Source: Lautropia sp.
GTDB taxonomy: Bacteria; Pseudomonadota; Gammaproteobacteria; Burkholderiales; Burkholderiaceae_E
NCBI GenBank assembly: GCA_030532895.1
Contig: JAUNKF010000011.1
Location: forward strand, 45,302 to 109,301
Length of the DNA: 64,000 nucleotides
Reading direction: 5' to 3'
Shown here: piece by piece, positions 46,885 to 55,667 of the stretch
Layout: each line of letters opens with the position of its first letter
How positions within the stretch are numbered: position 1 is the first letter of the stretch
Notes under the pieces: generated by a model
Told to the model about the DNA's origin: nothing
Database searches by the model: none
Seen by the model: the letters and a program-made list of their open reading frames with translations, nothing else
Program-made: the position numbers and the translations under genes

Positions 46885-49158
46885 ATGTTGAACATACCCG
46901 TGTTGAAGCGTCTTCCCCAGCTGCCCGGCAGCCATCAGATGATGCCGTGGCTGCTGGCGGGGCTGTTCCTGGCAGCCGGTTCGGTTGTCGGGCTGGTGGT
47001 GGCCACTGGCAATCTGATCCTGATCGCACTGGCGCTCGGTGGTATTGCAGGCATTCTGCTGCTCAATGCCTTGCCGGTGGCTGTCTGGATGATGCTGATC
47101 GGCGTGTTGTTGATCAACGGCCCGGTTGGCTTCTTTTCGCCGGGTCTGGCGAAGATCTCCTGGCTGTTTTCGCTGTTGGGCATCTTCATGGCCGGCGCCG
47201 CCGTGCTCTATTCGGCGGTGGGTACCCGGCATTTCCAGCGCCCGATGCCCTTCTTCATCTACACCGCACTCGGGTTCGTCGTGCTGGCGGTGTTCTCCGG
47301 CCTCTTTTCCGATGGTCCGTTGAGCGAAATCGCCGCGGGCGCCAAGCGTCACTTTCATTTCTGGGGTGTGATGTTCCTTCTGGCCGTGGTGCCATTCACC
47401 GAGCGTCAGGTGCGCGGGTGGATGCTCTTCATGGTCGGGGTGGCGCTGGCCCAGCTGCCTTTCACGCTCTATCAGCGGGTGGTGCTGGTGCCGACCGTGC
47501 TGTCTTATGACAAGCCTGGTTTCGTGCCTTTCGACATCATCGTCGGCACCTTCGAGGGGTCGCTCACCGGCGGTGGCGCCAGCGCCATCATGGCCATGTT
47601 CCAGGTGCTGGTGCTGTTCGGCCTGTTCGTGGCTTGGCGCGAGAAGCTGCTGAACGGCTTCTGGACCTTGCTGTTGTCGGTGGCCGTCATCCTGCCCTTG
47701 GGGTTGGGTGAGACGAAGGTGGTGCTCGCGCTCGTGCCGGTCGTGTTGTTCTCGGCCTATTTCGAGCTGGTTGCGAAGCGTCCGCTGGCCTTCGTCGGCA
47801 TGGTGCTGGCCACCATCGTCATCGGCGGCATCCTCGGGTATTTCTACTTCCTGGTTCAGGTTTCAGGTGACATCGCCGAGATGTCCCTGGCTGAAAACCT
47901 GCGCGACACCTTCGAGTACAACTTCGGTAATCGCGGCTACTACGCCACGGGGGTCAACCGTTTCACCGCCATCCCGTACTGGTTCGAGTCCCAGTCCTGG
48001 AACAACCCGGTGAAGGTGCTCTTCGGCACTGGCGTCGGTTCGGCTTATGGCATTGACGGCCTGGTGCCGGATCCTGGCCACATGTTTCTGGCTCATCCGG
48101 GCATGCACATCGACCTGCTGACGGCCTCGGCTGTATTGTGGGAGTTCGGTTTCGTTGGTGCATTGCTCTATTTCGGCATGATTTTCGGCGCCATGATCGC
48201 GCTGGCCCGCTGCTTCAAGGAAGCCAGCACGGCCTGGGATCGCCTGTTGTGCCGGATGTTGATGTCGAGCCTGGCCGTCACGCTCGTGATGGCGCTCTAT
48301 GCCAATAGCGCCGTGGTGCTCGTGAGCCATAGCTTCCTGATGTACATGACGCTGGGGCTGGTGGCATGGCGTTACCGTCATGGCCCCTTGTCACCGACTG
48401 CCGCTGATTTGCGCGCCGCAGGCTCCAACACACCGGGCAACAAGCCGGGTGGTTTTGCCAGCAAGTGGATCAACAATCCGGTTGATTTCCCGATGGATGG
48501 GGTGCTGCCGGCTTCGCAGCTGGCTGCCTCGCAGGCCACAGGCCGCCTGGGCTTCTCGGCCGGAGCCGCGGCCGCATCTGGTGCTGTGCATGAAGGACAT
48601 CAGTCGCGTCAGGCACCGTCGTCGGCATCGGGGGCCGCCCAGGCCCCAGCCGAGCAGCCGTCGGCCGCCCAGCAGGAAGCGGCAGCCGCCATGTCGGCGA
48701 TGGCAGCAGCTGGTGAGTCTGCCCGATCTGCCTTCCCCAAAGGGGCCTCGCTGGGTTCGGGCAGGCCCGCTCAACAGGCATCATCATCATCTGCTGCCAC
48801 GCCGCCGCTCGGTCAGGCTGGCGCGTCGGCTCGCTCGGCTTTCCCGCAGGGGCAGGTGCCGGGCGGACTTGGGCCTGCGCGGGCTGCAACGCCGCATGCG
48901 GCAGCCAGCGGCAGGGCTTCTGCGGTGGCGTCTGACAATCCCGCAGAGGCTGCTGCCATGCCGGACGCAACCGCGCCACGTTCTGCCTTTCCTCGTGGCA
49001 GTTTCGGCGGCGCAACCTCGTCGGGGGCTCCGCCCGACCGGGAGCCCCGGATCGATCGCGCTGACCAGGGCATCCGTCCGATGTTCGCGGATGATGACCT
49101 GGATCAAGAGGCTCGTGGCGGCCGTCAGGATCCGCGTATCGGCCCTGACAGCTTCTGA
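46885..49158 (+). CDS. O-antigen ligase/Wzy-type polymerase with long Ala/Ser-rich tail
   Basis: A 757-residue protein. Residues 1 to about 495 have about eleven TM helices and the Wzy_C/O-antigen-ligase layout, with a large periplasmic loop (EYNFGNRGYYATGVNRFTAI to GHMFLAHPGMHIDLLTASA). It should polymerise repeat units or ligate the chain. Residues about 497-757 form a disordered, Ala/Ser/Pro/Gln-rich tail unlike the family, with RSAFPxG three times (residues 614, 650 and 699). It follows epsF by 10 bp. It is not clear which side of the membrane the tail is on. Confidence 0.82.
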   Translation: MLNIPVLKRLPQLPGSHQMMPWLLAGLFLAAGSVVGLVVATGNLILIALALGGIAGILLLNALPVAVWMMLIGVLLINGPVGFFSPGLAKISWLFSLLGIFMAGAAVLYSAVGTRHFQRPMPFFIYTALGFVVLAVFSGLFSDGPLSEIAAGAKRHFHFWGVMFLLAVVPFTERQVRGWMLFMVGVALAQLPFTLYQRVVLVPTVLSYDKPGFVPFDIIVGTFEGSLTGGGASAIMAMFQVLVLFGLFVAWREKLLNGFWTLLLSVAVILPLGLGETKVVLALVPVVLFSAYFELVAKRPLAFVGMVLATIVIGGILGYFYFLVQVSGDIAEMSLAENLRDTFEYNFGNRGYYATGVNRFTAIPYWFESQSWNNPVKVLFGTGVGSAYGIDGLVPDPGHMFLAHPGMHIDLLTASAVLWEFGFVGALLYFGMIFGAMIALARCFKEASTAWDRLLCRMLMSSLAVTLVMALYANSAVVLVSHSFLMYMTLGLVAWRYRHGPLSPTAADLRAAGSNTPGNKPGGFASKWINNPVDFPMDGVLPASQLAASQATGRLGFSAGAAAASGAVHEGHQSRQAPSSASGAAQAPAEQPSAAQQEAAAAMSAMAAAGESARSAFPKGASLGSGRPAQQASSSSAATPPLGQAGASARSAFPQGQVPGGLGPARAATPHAAASGRASAVASDNPAEAAAMPDATAPRSAFPRGSFGGATSSGAPPDREPRIDRADQGIRPMFADDDLDQEARGGRQDPRIGPDSF

Positions 49159-49176
49159 GGTCGTGCCCAACGAAAA

Positions 49177-49204
49177 GGGGGAACCGGCTGTCGCCAGTTC
49201 CCCC
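49177..49204. terminator. Bidirectional hairpin terminator
   Basis: GGGGGAACCGGC (from 49177) pairs with GCCAGTTCCCCC (to 49204) with one mismatch and a 4 nt loop TGTC. AAAA precedes it on the plus strand, so the minus-strand reading ends in CCCCCTTTT, suiting the lipoprotein gene; it is also in position to end the polymerase transcript. Confidence 0.6.
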
Positions 49205-49303
49205 GAGGCACTGCACTGACCCGTTGTCCGAGTCTGTTCCGGGCTACGGACGGACTAAGCCGTGACCCGTAGCAGCTTCGTCTCGGTCGTCAGACCGCCG
49301 TGC

Positions 49304-51991
49304 TCATTCCAGTGGCGGCGGGTTGTTGCGCAGCTCCTGCGTGCTGATCGCACCGCCCGGCTCCTGGATGCCGGCATCGATGGTGGCGAAGTTGAACGAC
49401 TGCCACTGATTCGTCACGTACTTGGCGCGTGAGACACCCACGCCAGGGAAATAGAACGAGGGAGCCAGTTGCCCAACCCGCGTGGTGGTCTCGGGGTAGT
49501 AGTCCGAGCCGACATGCACCAGATAGCGGGCGCGTGAACGATCGTCCGGGCGGTTCGGGTTGTCGACCACGAGGCGAGCCTGGACGGTCACGAAGATCGC
49601 GCGCACATCCCTGGCATCGAGGTTCTGGATGGAACCCCAGCCGTGGAACACATCATTGCCACCGGCAGGACGGATGGAGCGGCTGCCATCGGCTTCATAT
49701 CGCAGATCAGGACGGGTGGTACGGTCTCCTTGCAGGGATTTGGGGTAGTTTTCGCCGGAGACGCGCTCATCGACGATCTTTTCCCAGCGGTTGTTCGACT
49801 TGCGTTTCATGTACAGCTTGATGTTGCGCAGCTGCACGCGCGTGTTGCTCGCCTGGTTGCCCACCCCGTCGAAAACGACGACCCAGGGGATGATGGCGTT
49901 CCAGTAGGCGCTGCTCTTGTAGTACGAGTTGTACACGCTCCAGTAGCTGGGGGTGTTCGTGCCACGCGGATCATTGCCCATGACCACATAGCCCGGCCCC
50001 TTGGCCCAGCCATAGCCCTGGTTCACGCCAGCCAGCACCCCATCATTGCGCAGACGCATGTCGTCGATGATGGTCTGTACCGAGTTGACGGTGCGCTGAG
50101 GGCCATTGTTGTTGCTCACCGTGGTGGCCGGGGGCTGATGCGTGGTGCCGGCATTGGCCGTGTTGCTGCCACTGTTCTGGTTCGTGTTCGAGGCCGCCAC
50201 CACACGGACGGCAGCCGTCGTGAAGTTCACCACTTCACCGTTAGGGCTGTGGACTTCCTCACGGTAAGCCAGTTGCTTGCCCACATCAGCGGCGCGTGGC
50301 GTGTAGTTCGGCCCCCAGCCGACGGCCTGACCGTTCACGAGCCAGATGGCGTGCTGAACCGTACCGTTGCGGTAGTTGCCCATCGTGCGCGTCACCATTT
50401 GGCCCACGGTGGCGTTTCGGGTGCCCACCGACATCCGCGGCTGTGAGGTGGCCGTCGGCGTGACGGCGCTCATGACCCGGACGGGGGCGCTGTAGAAGGT
50501 GGCGGTGCGGCCATTGGCCGTGTTGCGCACCCGCTCGCCGTAGGTCAGAGCCTTGCCGGCATCTGCCTGAACCGGGCGATAGCTTTGCTGAGTGGCACCT
50601 GGAATCACCACACCGTCACGCATCCAGAAGCGTGCATAGACTTGACCGTTCCGATAGTTACCGGTGTTGGCCGTGTAAGTCTGGCCGACACGCAGTGATC
50701 CCGCTGCGGCAATTCTGGGGGCCGATGCCTGGGTGGGCGCGGTGTTGTCGACGACCGTCACTTCCGCGCTGTAGACGGTGATGACCTCGCCGGTCTGCGG
50801 ATTGCGAACCCGCTCACCGTAGATGATCTTCTGGCCAACGTCTGCCGCCACCGGTGTGTAGCTTGCACTGTAGCCATTGCGGATTTCCACGCCGTTGCGC
50901 AGGCGGAACCCCTCGAAAGCCACGCCGTTCTGGTAGGTGCCGCTTACGCGGGTCACGGGTGTGCCCACCGTGATCACCTGGCCGGCCGGTGCGAAGCGCG
51001 GCGCAGCGGTCACGATCGGTTTGGTGGACTTGGCGTTATTGTTCTGGGCGTTTGTCTGGTTGTTCGTGTTGACTGACGGTTGGTTGACGACCGGGGGACG
51101 CTTGCCATCAGCGGCAGCAACGATCACTTCCGGGCTGTAGACGGTGATGATCTCACCGGTGCGCGGGTTGCGTACACGCTCGCCATAGACGAGGCGCTGA
51201 CCCACATCGGCCGCGACCGGGGTGTAGGTGGCTGAGTCGCCGTTGGCAACGCGTACGCCATTACGCAGGCGGAAGCCTTCAAAGGGTTCGCCCATCTCAT
51301 AGGTGCCGATCACGCGGGTGATGGGCGTGCCGACCTTCACGACCTGGCCGGCCGGGCCGAAGAGAGGGGCTTTGGTGGCGAGCGGGGCGGTGGCGCTGAT
51401 CACCGTGATGGCTTCACTGGAGGCCACGATGCGCTCATTGGTGTTCGGGTTCAGCACGGTCTCGTGATAGACCAGCTTCTTGCCCACGTCGGCGGCCACG
51501 GGCGTGTAGGAGGCTTGTTTGCCGTTCGGGATGTCGACACCATCACGGGTACGGCTGCCCGCCACGGGGATGCCGTTGCGATAGGAGCCGATCACGCGGG
51601 TGATGGGCACGCCGACACGAACGGTTCGGCCTTTCGGTGCCAGAGAGGGCGGCGTCAGGACGACGGGCTGGGTCGCTGTGGCCTTGACCGTGGGCTTGAG
51701 CTTTTCCGGGTGGAAGAGCGGCGTCTGGCTGGCATCGGGCAACACCGGGCCGGCGGCTGGTTCATCCAGCAGTGCCATGGCGTCGGCATCGCTGGCTTCA
51801 ATGCCGTTGGCCAGCATGGAGCCACTGCTGGTGGGCTGGCGGCTGGCCTCGTTCTGGCCGCTACCGCCGCAGGCTGCCAGCAAGCTTGCGCTCAGTACGG
51901 CTGCCGCCAGCGTGTAGGGGGAGCGGGGGTAAAGGAAAGAGGGCAGGCGATTGGCCTGATCCTCGCTAGGCGTTAACAGGGATTTATTCAT
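49304..51991 (-). CDS. Lipoprotein with five Ig-like repeats and a unique C-terminal domain
   Basis: An 895-residue lipoprotein (lipobox LAAC, Cys41). Five tandem repeats of about 85 residues lie at about 116-199, 208-292, 330-414, 424-507 and 517-599; each has RxRNGVxxxNGxxxSYTPVAADVGxxLxYGERVRNP-like spacing, as in bacterial Ig-like folds. Residues about 630-895 are a separate, Trp/Tyr-rich domain that I do not recognise. ATG 51991 begins the lipoprotein signal; the frame runs on to 52174 without sense. A role in holding or binding the polysaccharide at the outer membrane is inference from location. Confidence 0.75.
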   Translation of the reverse strand: MNKSLLTPSEDQANRLPSFLYPRSPYTLAAAVLSASLLAACGGSGQNEASRQPTSSGSMLANGIEASDADAMALLDEPAAGPVLPDASQTPLFHPEKLKPTVKATATQPVVLTPPSLAPKGRTVRVGVPITRVIGSYRNGIPVAGSRTRDGVDIPNGKQASYTPVAADVGKKLVYHETVLNPNTNERIVASSEAITVISATAPLATKAPLFGPAGQVVKVGTPITRVIGTYEMGEPFEGFRLRNGVRVANGDSATYTPVAADVGQRLVYGERVRNPRTGEIITVYSPEVIVAAADGKRPPVVNQPSVNTNNQTNAQNNNAKSTKPIVTAAPRFAPAGQVITVGTPVTRVSGTYQNGVAFEGFRLRNGVEIRNGYSASYTPVAADVGQKIIYGERVRNPQTGEVITVYSAEVTVVDNTAPTQASAPRIAAAGSLRVGQTYTANTGNYRNGQVYARFWMRDGVVIPGATQQSYRPVQADAGKALTYGERVRNTANGRTATFYSAPVRVMSAVTPTATSQPRMSVGTRNATVGQMVTRTMGNYRNGTVQHAIWLVNGQAVGWGPNYTPRAADVGKQLAYREEVHSPNGEVVNFTTAAVRVVAASNTNQNSGSNTANAGTTHQPPATTVSNNNGPQRTVNSVQTIIDDMRLRNDGVLAGVNQGYGWAKGPGYVVMGNDPRGTNTPSYWSVYNSYYKSSAYWNAIIPWVVVFDGVGNQASNTRVQLRNIKLYMKRKSNNRWEKIVDERVSGENYPKSLQGDRTTRPDLRYEADGSRSIRPAGGNDVFHGWGSIQNLDARDVRAIFVTVQARLVVDNPNRPDDRSRARYLVHVGSDYYPETTTRVGQLAPSFYFPGVGVSRAKYVTNQWQSFNFATIDAGIQEPGGAISTQELRNNPPPLE
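50195..51646 (-). repeat. Coding region of five tandem ~85-residue repeats
   Basis: The repeat block of the lipoprotein gene. Repeats 2 and 3 are the closest, sharing EGFRLRNGV, YTPVAADVGQ and YGERVRNP; repeats 4 and 5 have diverged. The similarity is at protein level and moderate at DNA level, so this looks like an old domain duplication more than recent slippage. Confidence 0.7.
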
Positions 51992-52379
51992 GATGAGAGT
52001 CCGTTGGGTGTTGCAGAACAGACAAATTCCCGAATCATGGCCGATGCAGCTGTTGCTGTTTTGCATCGGTTTGTCTGTGTTTTGCGACACGAACTCTACG
52101 TTCAAGCCCTTCCAGGCGTTACCGGTCAGTGGATGGGCGGTTGCCGTCGTGGGATGAGTTGCCAAAAAAGTCACAAGGCGGATTTTTTCGCCTGTATTGT
52201 CGAGGCTTGTTTTTCTGTAAGTTGCCTCGTTGAAAAATCACACTTTTCTGCTGTCAGAAAGATGGCATGCCTAAAGGCCACCGCCTACAATGAAAGGCTT
52301 GCGTGGTACAGGTGCGCCGCTCATCGGGCTGTCCATGTCCTTGCCGTGCCTGCCTCGCGTCCGATAGAAGCTTGCCCCT
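51992..52379. other. Divergent intergenic region between two lipoprotein genes
   Basis: About 390 bp, richer in T and A than its surroundings. It contains TTTGTCTG twice in inverted orientation (52019-52026 on the minus strand and 52070-52077 on the plus strand), and GTCAGAAAGATG near 52253, which also occurs near 45030. No gene was seen. It should hold both promoters. Confidence 0.45.
52019..52077. promoter_or_regulatory. Inverted pair of TTTGTCTG octamers
   Basis: CAGACAAA at 52019-52026 and TTTGTCTG at 52070-52077, the same octamer found twice upstream of epsF. The pair lies close to the start of the Ig-like lipoprotein gene. Confidence 0.35.
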
Positions 52380-53936
52380 ATGTCTCATCTCACCCTGTTC
52401 CGAGTTCAGAAACTGTCCTGGGCGCTGATCGCCGCCGTCAGCCTGAGTGCCTGCAAGGCAACGCCTGCCTCGTCGATCTGCGTGCCGGTCGAGGTCGGCA
52501 AGGCTGCCGAGGGGCTGTCGCTCACTGTCGGCCCGGAGGTCGTCAAGCAGATCGGCCCCGAGTTTTTCGGCTTCAATCTTGAGAACACCGAGTTTCAGCT
52601 GTCGCTGTGGGACAGCAAACTGCATCAGGTCAGACCCGAGGTCGTGGCGTATCTGAAGCAGCATTTCCCGGGGGCGGTCTATCGCTATCCGGGGGGAACC
52701 ACCTCCAATTACCACCGCTGGAAGCAATCGGTGGGTGTCGTCACCAAGCGTCCGGCTGTCAAGATCAATGACTGGATCGATCTGGATCGCATCGAATTTG
52801 GCGTGGACGAGTTCCTCGATTTCGTGGGCGAAGCCGGTGGTCAGGTCTGGTACGTCTTGAACCTGAAAGGGGATCTGGATCGCCTGGTCTCACAGGAGAC
52901 GATGGCTGCCGAAGCCGGTGGGCTGGTCGAGCACATCGCTGCACGCAAGGTGCCGGTGCTGCGCTGGGAGCTGGGCAATGAGCTGGATCGCTTCCATGAA
53001 AAGTGGATATCCGATCTGTACGTGACGCGCGCCCAGGCTGTCATGGCGGCCGTGAAGGGGGCCGACAAGCAGGCCCGCTTCGTCAGCATGATGGCCGATT
53101 TCGACGCTCAGGAAGACCGTGGCATCATGGCCTCCGACTATAACGTGGCCGTTGCCAAAGGTTTGAAGGGCGATGGTGTCACGGAGTACGCCCAACATCT
53201 GTACTACGATGGCCCGCCGGATGGCCCTCACATGATGAACCGTCTGGAACACCTGTGCCGCTCCATCGGCAATGCCGCCGAGGCAGGGGTGAAGGACACC
53301 GGTTTCTGGGTCACGGAACACGCCCGTTGGCCGCAGGGCGAAGAAGGCAAGGAATGGCAGGAAAGCTGGCGCAAGTCGGCCGACCTTGGCGCATCGATCG
53401 GCATGGCCGACATGATCATCGCCGCCACACAGCTGAAGGCGGTCAAGGGGGGCGCCTTGCACGCCTTGCACGGCACGACCGGGCCTTGGCCCATGTTCCA
53501 TCTGCCGGAGGGTGCCAAGGCGTACCATCCTTCCGTCACGATGCAGACCTATGCACTGCTGCGCGAGACGATGCTGCCTCTGGTGTTGCAGACCACGAAT
53601 CGGAGTGCCAACCCGGCCGGTTATGATGCCGGTTATTCGGCGCGCGGCGTCGTCATGGCCAGTGAGGACAAGCGCCGTTACAGTGTCTGGAGCATCAACC
53701 GTGACAAGGCACCGCTTGACGTTTCTCTGAGCATGCCTGATCTGGCCGGCAAAAAGATCAGTGCCACTTTGAGTGCCGTCAGCGGCGCTTCCGAAGGGAT
53801 TCACAACTACGACAAACCCATTGTCGGCCCGGTGCGTCAGCGTGTCGATTTGTCCTTTGACGACAAGGGCGTTGCCCGCTATACCTTGGCAGCACACTCG
53901 GTGTCTGCCTTGACTTTTCCAACAGCAGGGCAGTGA
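52380..53936 (+). CDS. Clan GH-A glycoside hydrolase-like lipoprotein
   Basis: A 518-residue exported enzyme. Lipobox LSAC (Cys25). The catalytic (beta/alpha)8 part has a likely acid/base Glu201 in LRWELGNELD and likely nucleophile Glu313 in FWVTEHARW, spacing typical of clan GH-A families such as GH39, GH51 or GH79. A C-terminal beta domain follows (about 430-518). The family within the clan is not decided by eye. Located in a polysaccharide locus between Ig-like lipoprotein and flippase, it may trim or degrade the exported polymer or cut its chains to free EPS. Confidence 0.78.
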   Translation: MSHLTLFRVQKLSWALIAAVSLSACKATPASSICVPVEVGKAAEGLSLTVGPEVVKQIGPEFFGFNLENTEFQLSLWDSKLHQVRPEVVAYLKQHFPGAVYRYPGGTTSNYHRWKQSVGVVTKRPAVKINDWIDLDRIEFGVDEFLDFVGEAGGQVWYVLNLKGDLDRLVSQETMAAEAGGLVEHIAARKVPVLRWELGNELDRFHEKWISDLYVTRAQAVMAAVKGADKQARFVSMMADFDAQEDRGIMASDYNVAVAKGLKGDGVTEYAQHLYYDGPPDGPHMMNRLEHLCRSIGNAAEAGVKDTGFWVTEHARWPQGEEGKEWQESWRKSADLGASIGMADMIIAATQLKAVKGGALHALHGTTGPWPMFHLPEGAKAYHPSVTMQTYALLRETMLPLVLQTTNRSANPAGYDAGYSARGVVMASEDKRRYSVWSINRDKAPLDVSLSMPDLAGKKISATLSAVSGASEGIHNYDKPIVGPVRQRVDLSFDDKGVARYTLAAHSVSALTFPTAGQ

Positions 53937-53989
53937 CGCAGGTGCTACCTGCTTTCCCCTATCAGTCCGGATACAACTAGCGCTAGCTG

Positions 53990-55597
53990 ATGTCTCAGAA
54001 CGCCGACCACAATCCTTATAGTGCGCGGCGCATTGCCGCGGGCATGAAACACTTCCTGATGGGCAAGGCGCTGACTTCCGTTGCAGGGGTCGGCGCACTG
54101 TTCCTGATCGTGCAGAACCTGCCGGTCAAGGAGTTCGCAGCCTATTCCGTGCTGCTGGGGCTGACCGAGGTACTGCTGACGCTGACCTCGGTGGGCACGG
54201 GGCAGATCCTGACCCGTTTCGTGCCGGAAATCTTCAATCTGCGCTACATCTGGGCCTTGCGGCGTGTCATCGGCTATGCGCTGGGTTTGCGGCTGGTGCT
54301 GATCCTGCTGACGGTGATCGTGCTGATCCTCTTTCCGCTGTGGCTGGCCGATTGGCTGAGTCTTACGGAGTGGTTGGTGCCCTTGCAGATGTATCTGCTC
54401 GTGGTGCTGTTTCGCACGGCGTCCAACTCTGAATTCCAGGTGTTGGAGGCCATGTTGGAGCAGAAACGCGGGCAAAGTGCCTTTGCAGCCGTGACGGTGG
54501 GCAAGTTCCTGTGTGTGATCGGCCTGGTCTGGACGGGGCACATGAATCTGTTCAACCTGATCCTGATCGAAGTGATCAACGAGGCATTGGGTGCCATCCT
54601 GATGACCTGGGGGGTCTATCGTGCCACCCATCCGTCGGCAGGGGGCATCGACGACATCGACATCCAGCGTGAATGGCTCAGAAACAATTTCCGCCGGATG
54701 ATCGATTTTGGTGTCAAGGGACACGTGCAGGGGCTGATCATCCTGCCTTATGGTGGTGTGGTGAACCGTCTGGTGGCCGGTAACCAGTTTGCGCCCTTTC
54801 AGGTGGCTCTCTTCGGTTTTGCCCAGTCGATCTTCGATCAGCTTCAGCGCTACCTGCCAGCTCAGTTGTTCAACGGGATGATCCGGCCCGTGATGGCAGC
54901 CCGTTTCTCGGCCAATGGTTCGTTCAAGGAGGCCGAAACCGTCGCCAATGCGGCACTCACCATCAATCTCGTCTTGATCGGTCTGGCCACCACGGTCTTT
55001 GCTGCCGGGGGAGGCGACATCTACCTGTGGTTATCCAAAGGCAAGTATGGGGCGGATGCGGCGGCGCTGATCCTGATCATGTGCCTGGCCATCGCCCTGG
55101 AGTCCTGGCGCCACACGCTGGAAAACCTGGCACATACCGTGGAACGATATGGTTTTCTGGTCTTCAGCAACACGTTCCTGGGTCTGTCGCTGCTGCTGGG
55201 CGTGGCGCTGGCGCCTACGGTCGGGATCATCGCACTGCCGGCGGCCAACTGCATCGGTCTGGTCGTGGCCAACATGATGGTGATCTATTGGCTGGGCCGC
55301 ACGGGTTATCCGTATCGAAGCAGCCTTGAGCACGTCTTTGCCTGTGTGCTGGCCACCTGTATCGGCCTGATCGTGGCTGTGCTGGTGCAAGACGAGATTC
55401 AGTCCTGGTGGTGGCGTGTCGTGCTTGCGTCGCTGGCCTATTTGCTCATTTGCGCACTCGTGCTACGTCCGCGCGCCGTCGAGATCAAGATCTTCAAAGC
55501 CGTGCTGAAGAACCGTCGTGGGCGGGGCGCAGAGGTTGCGGACGTCGATGCAGACGTCAAGCCGAAGGCTCGCCGCAGGCCGGCCGTGCCTTCCTGA
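53990..55597 (+). CDS. Polysaccharide flippase (Wzx/MATE-like)
   Basis: A 535-residue protein with about 12-14 TM helices and the polysaccharide-biosynthesis (Wzx) layout: amphipathic start, LPVKEFAAYSVLLGLTEVLLT near helix 2, and paired six-helix halves. It should move lipid-linked repeat units across the inner membrane. The C-terminal 30 residues are basic. The ATG at 53990 is directly preceded by a 10 bp palindrome CTAGCGCTAG; no ribosome site is evident. It lies 53 bp after the glycosidase gene and ends before a strong terminator. Confidence 0.85.
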   Translation: MSQNADHNPYSARRIAAGMKHFLMGKALTSVAGVGALFLIVQNLPVKEFAAYSVLLGLTEVLLTLTSVGTGQILTRFVPEIFNLRYIWALRRVIGYALGLRLVLILLTVIVLILFPLWLADWLSLTEWLVPLQMYLLVVLFRTASNSEFQVLEAMLEQKRGQSAFAAVTVGKFLCVIGLVWTGHMNLFNLILIEVINEALGAILMTWGVYRATHPSAGGIDDIDIQREWLRNNFRRMIDFGVKGHVQGLIILPYGGVVNRLVAGNQFAPFQVALFGFAQSIFDQLQRYLPAQLFNGMIRPVMAARFSANGSFKEAETVANAALTINLVLIGLATTVFAAGGGDIYLWLSKGKYGADAAALILIMCLAIALESWRHTLENLAHTVERYGFLVFSNTFLGLSLLLGVALAPTVGIIALPAANCIGLVVANMMVIYWLGRTGYPYRSSLEHVFACVLATCIGLIVAVLVQDEIQSWWWRVVLASLAYLLICALVLRPRAVEIKIFKAVLKNRRGRGAEVADVDADVKPKARRRPAVPS

Positions 55598-55605
55598 CGG
55601 GGCAT

Positions 55606-55643
55606 AAAAAAGGCCAGTATCTGCCTGAGTACTGGCCTTTTTA
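55606..55643. terminator. Bidirectional terminator between flippase and GT2 genes
   Basis: AAAAAGGCCAGTA and TACTGGCCTTTTT form a perfect 13 bp stem with a 10 nt loop, and T/A tracts flank both sides. It can end both the flippase transcript (plus) and the glycosyltransferase transcript (minus). Confidence 0.9.
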
Positions 55644-55667
55644 CAAGTCAGGGGCGTGCTCGGTGCG

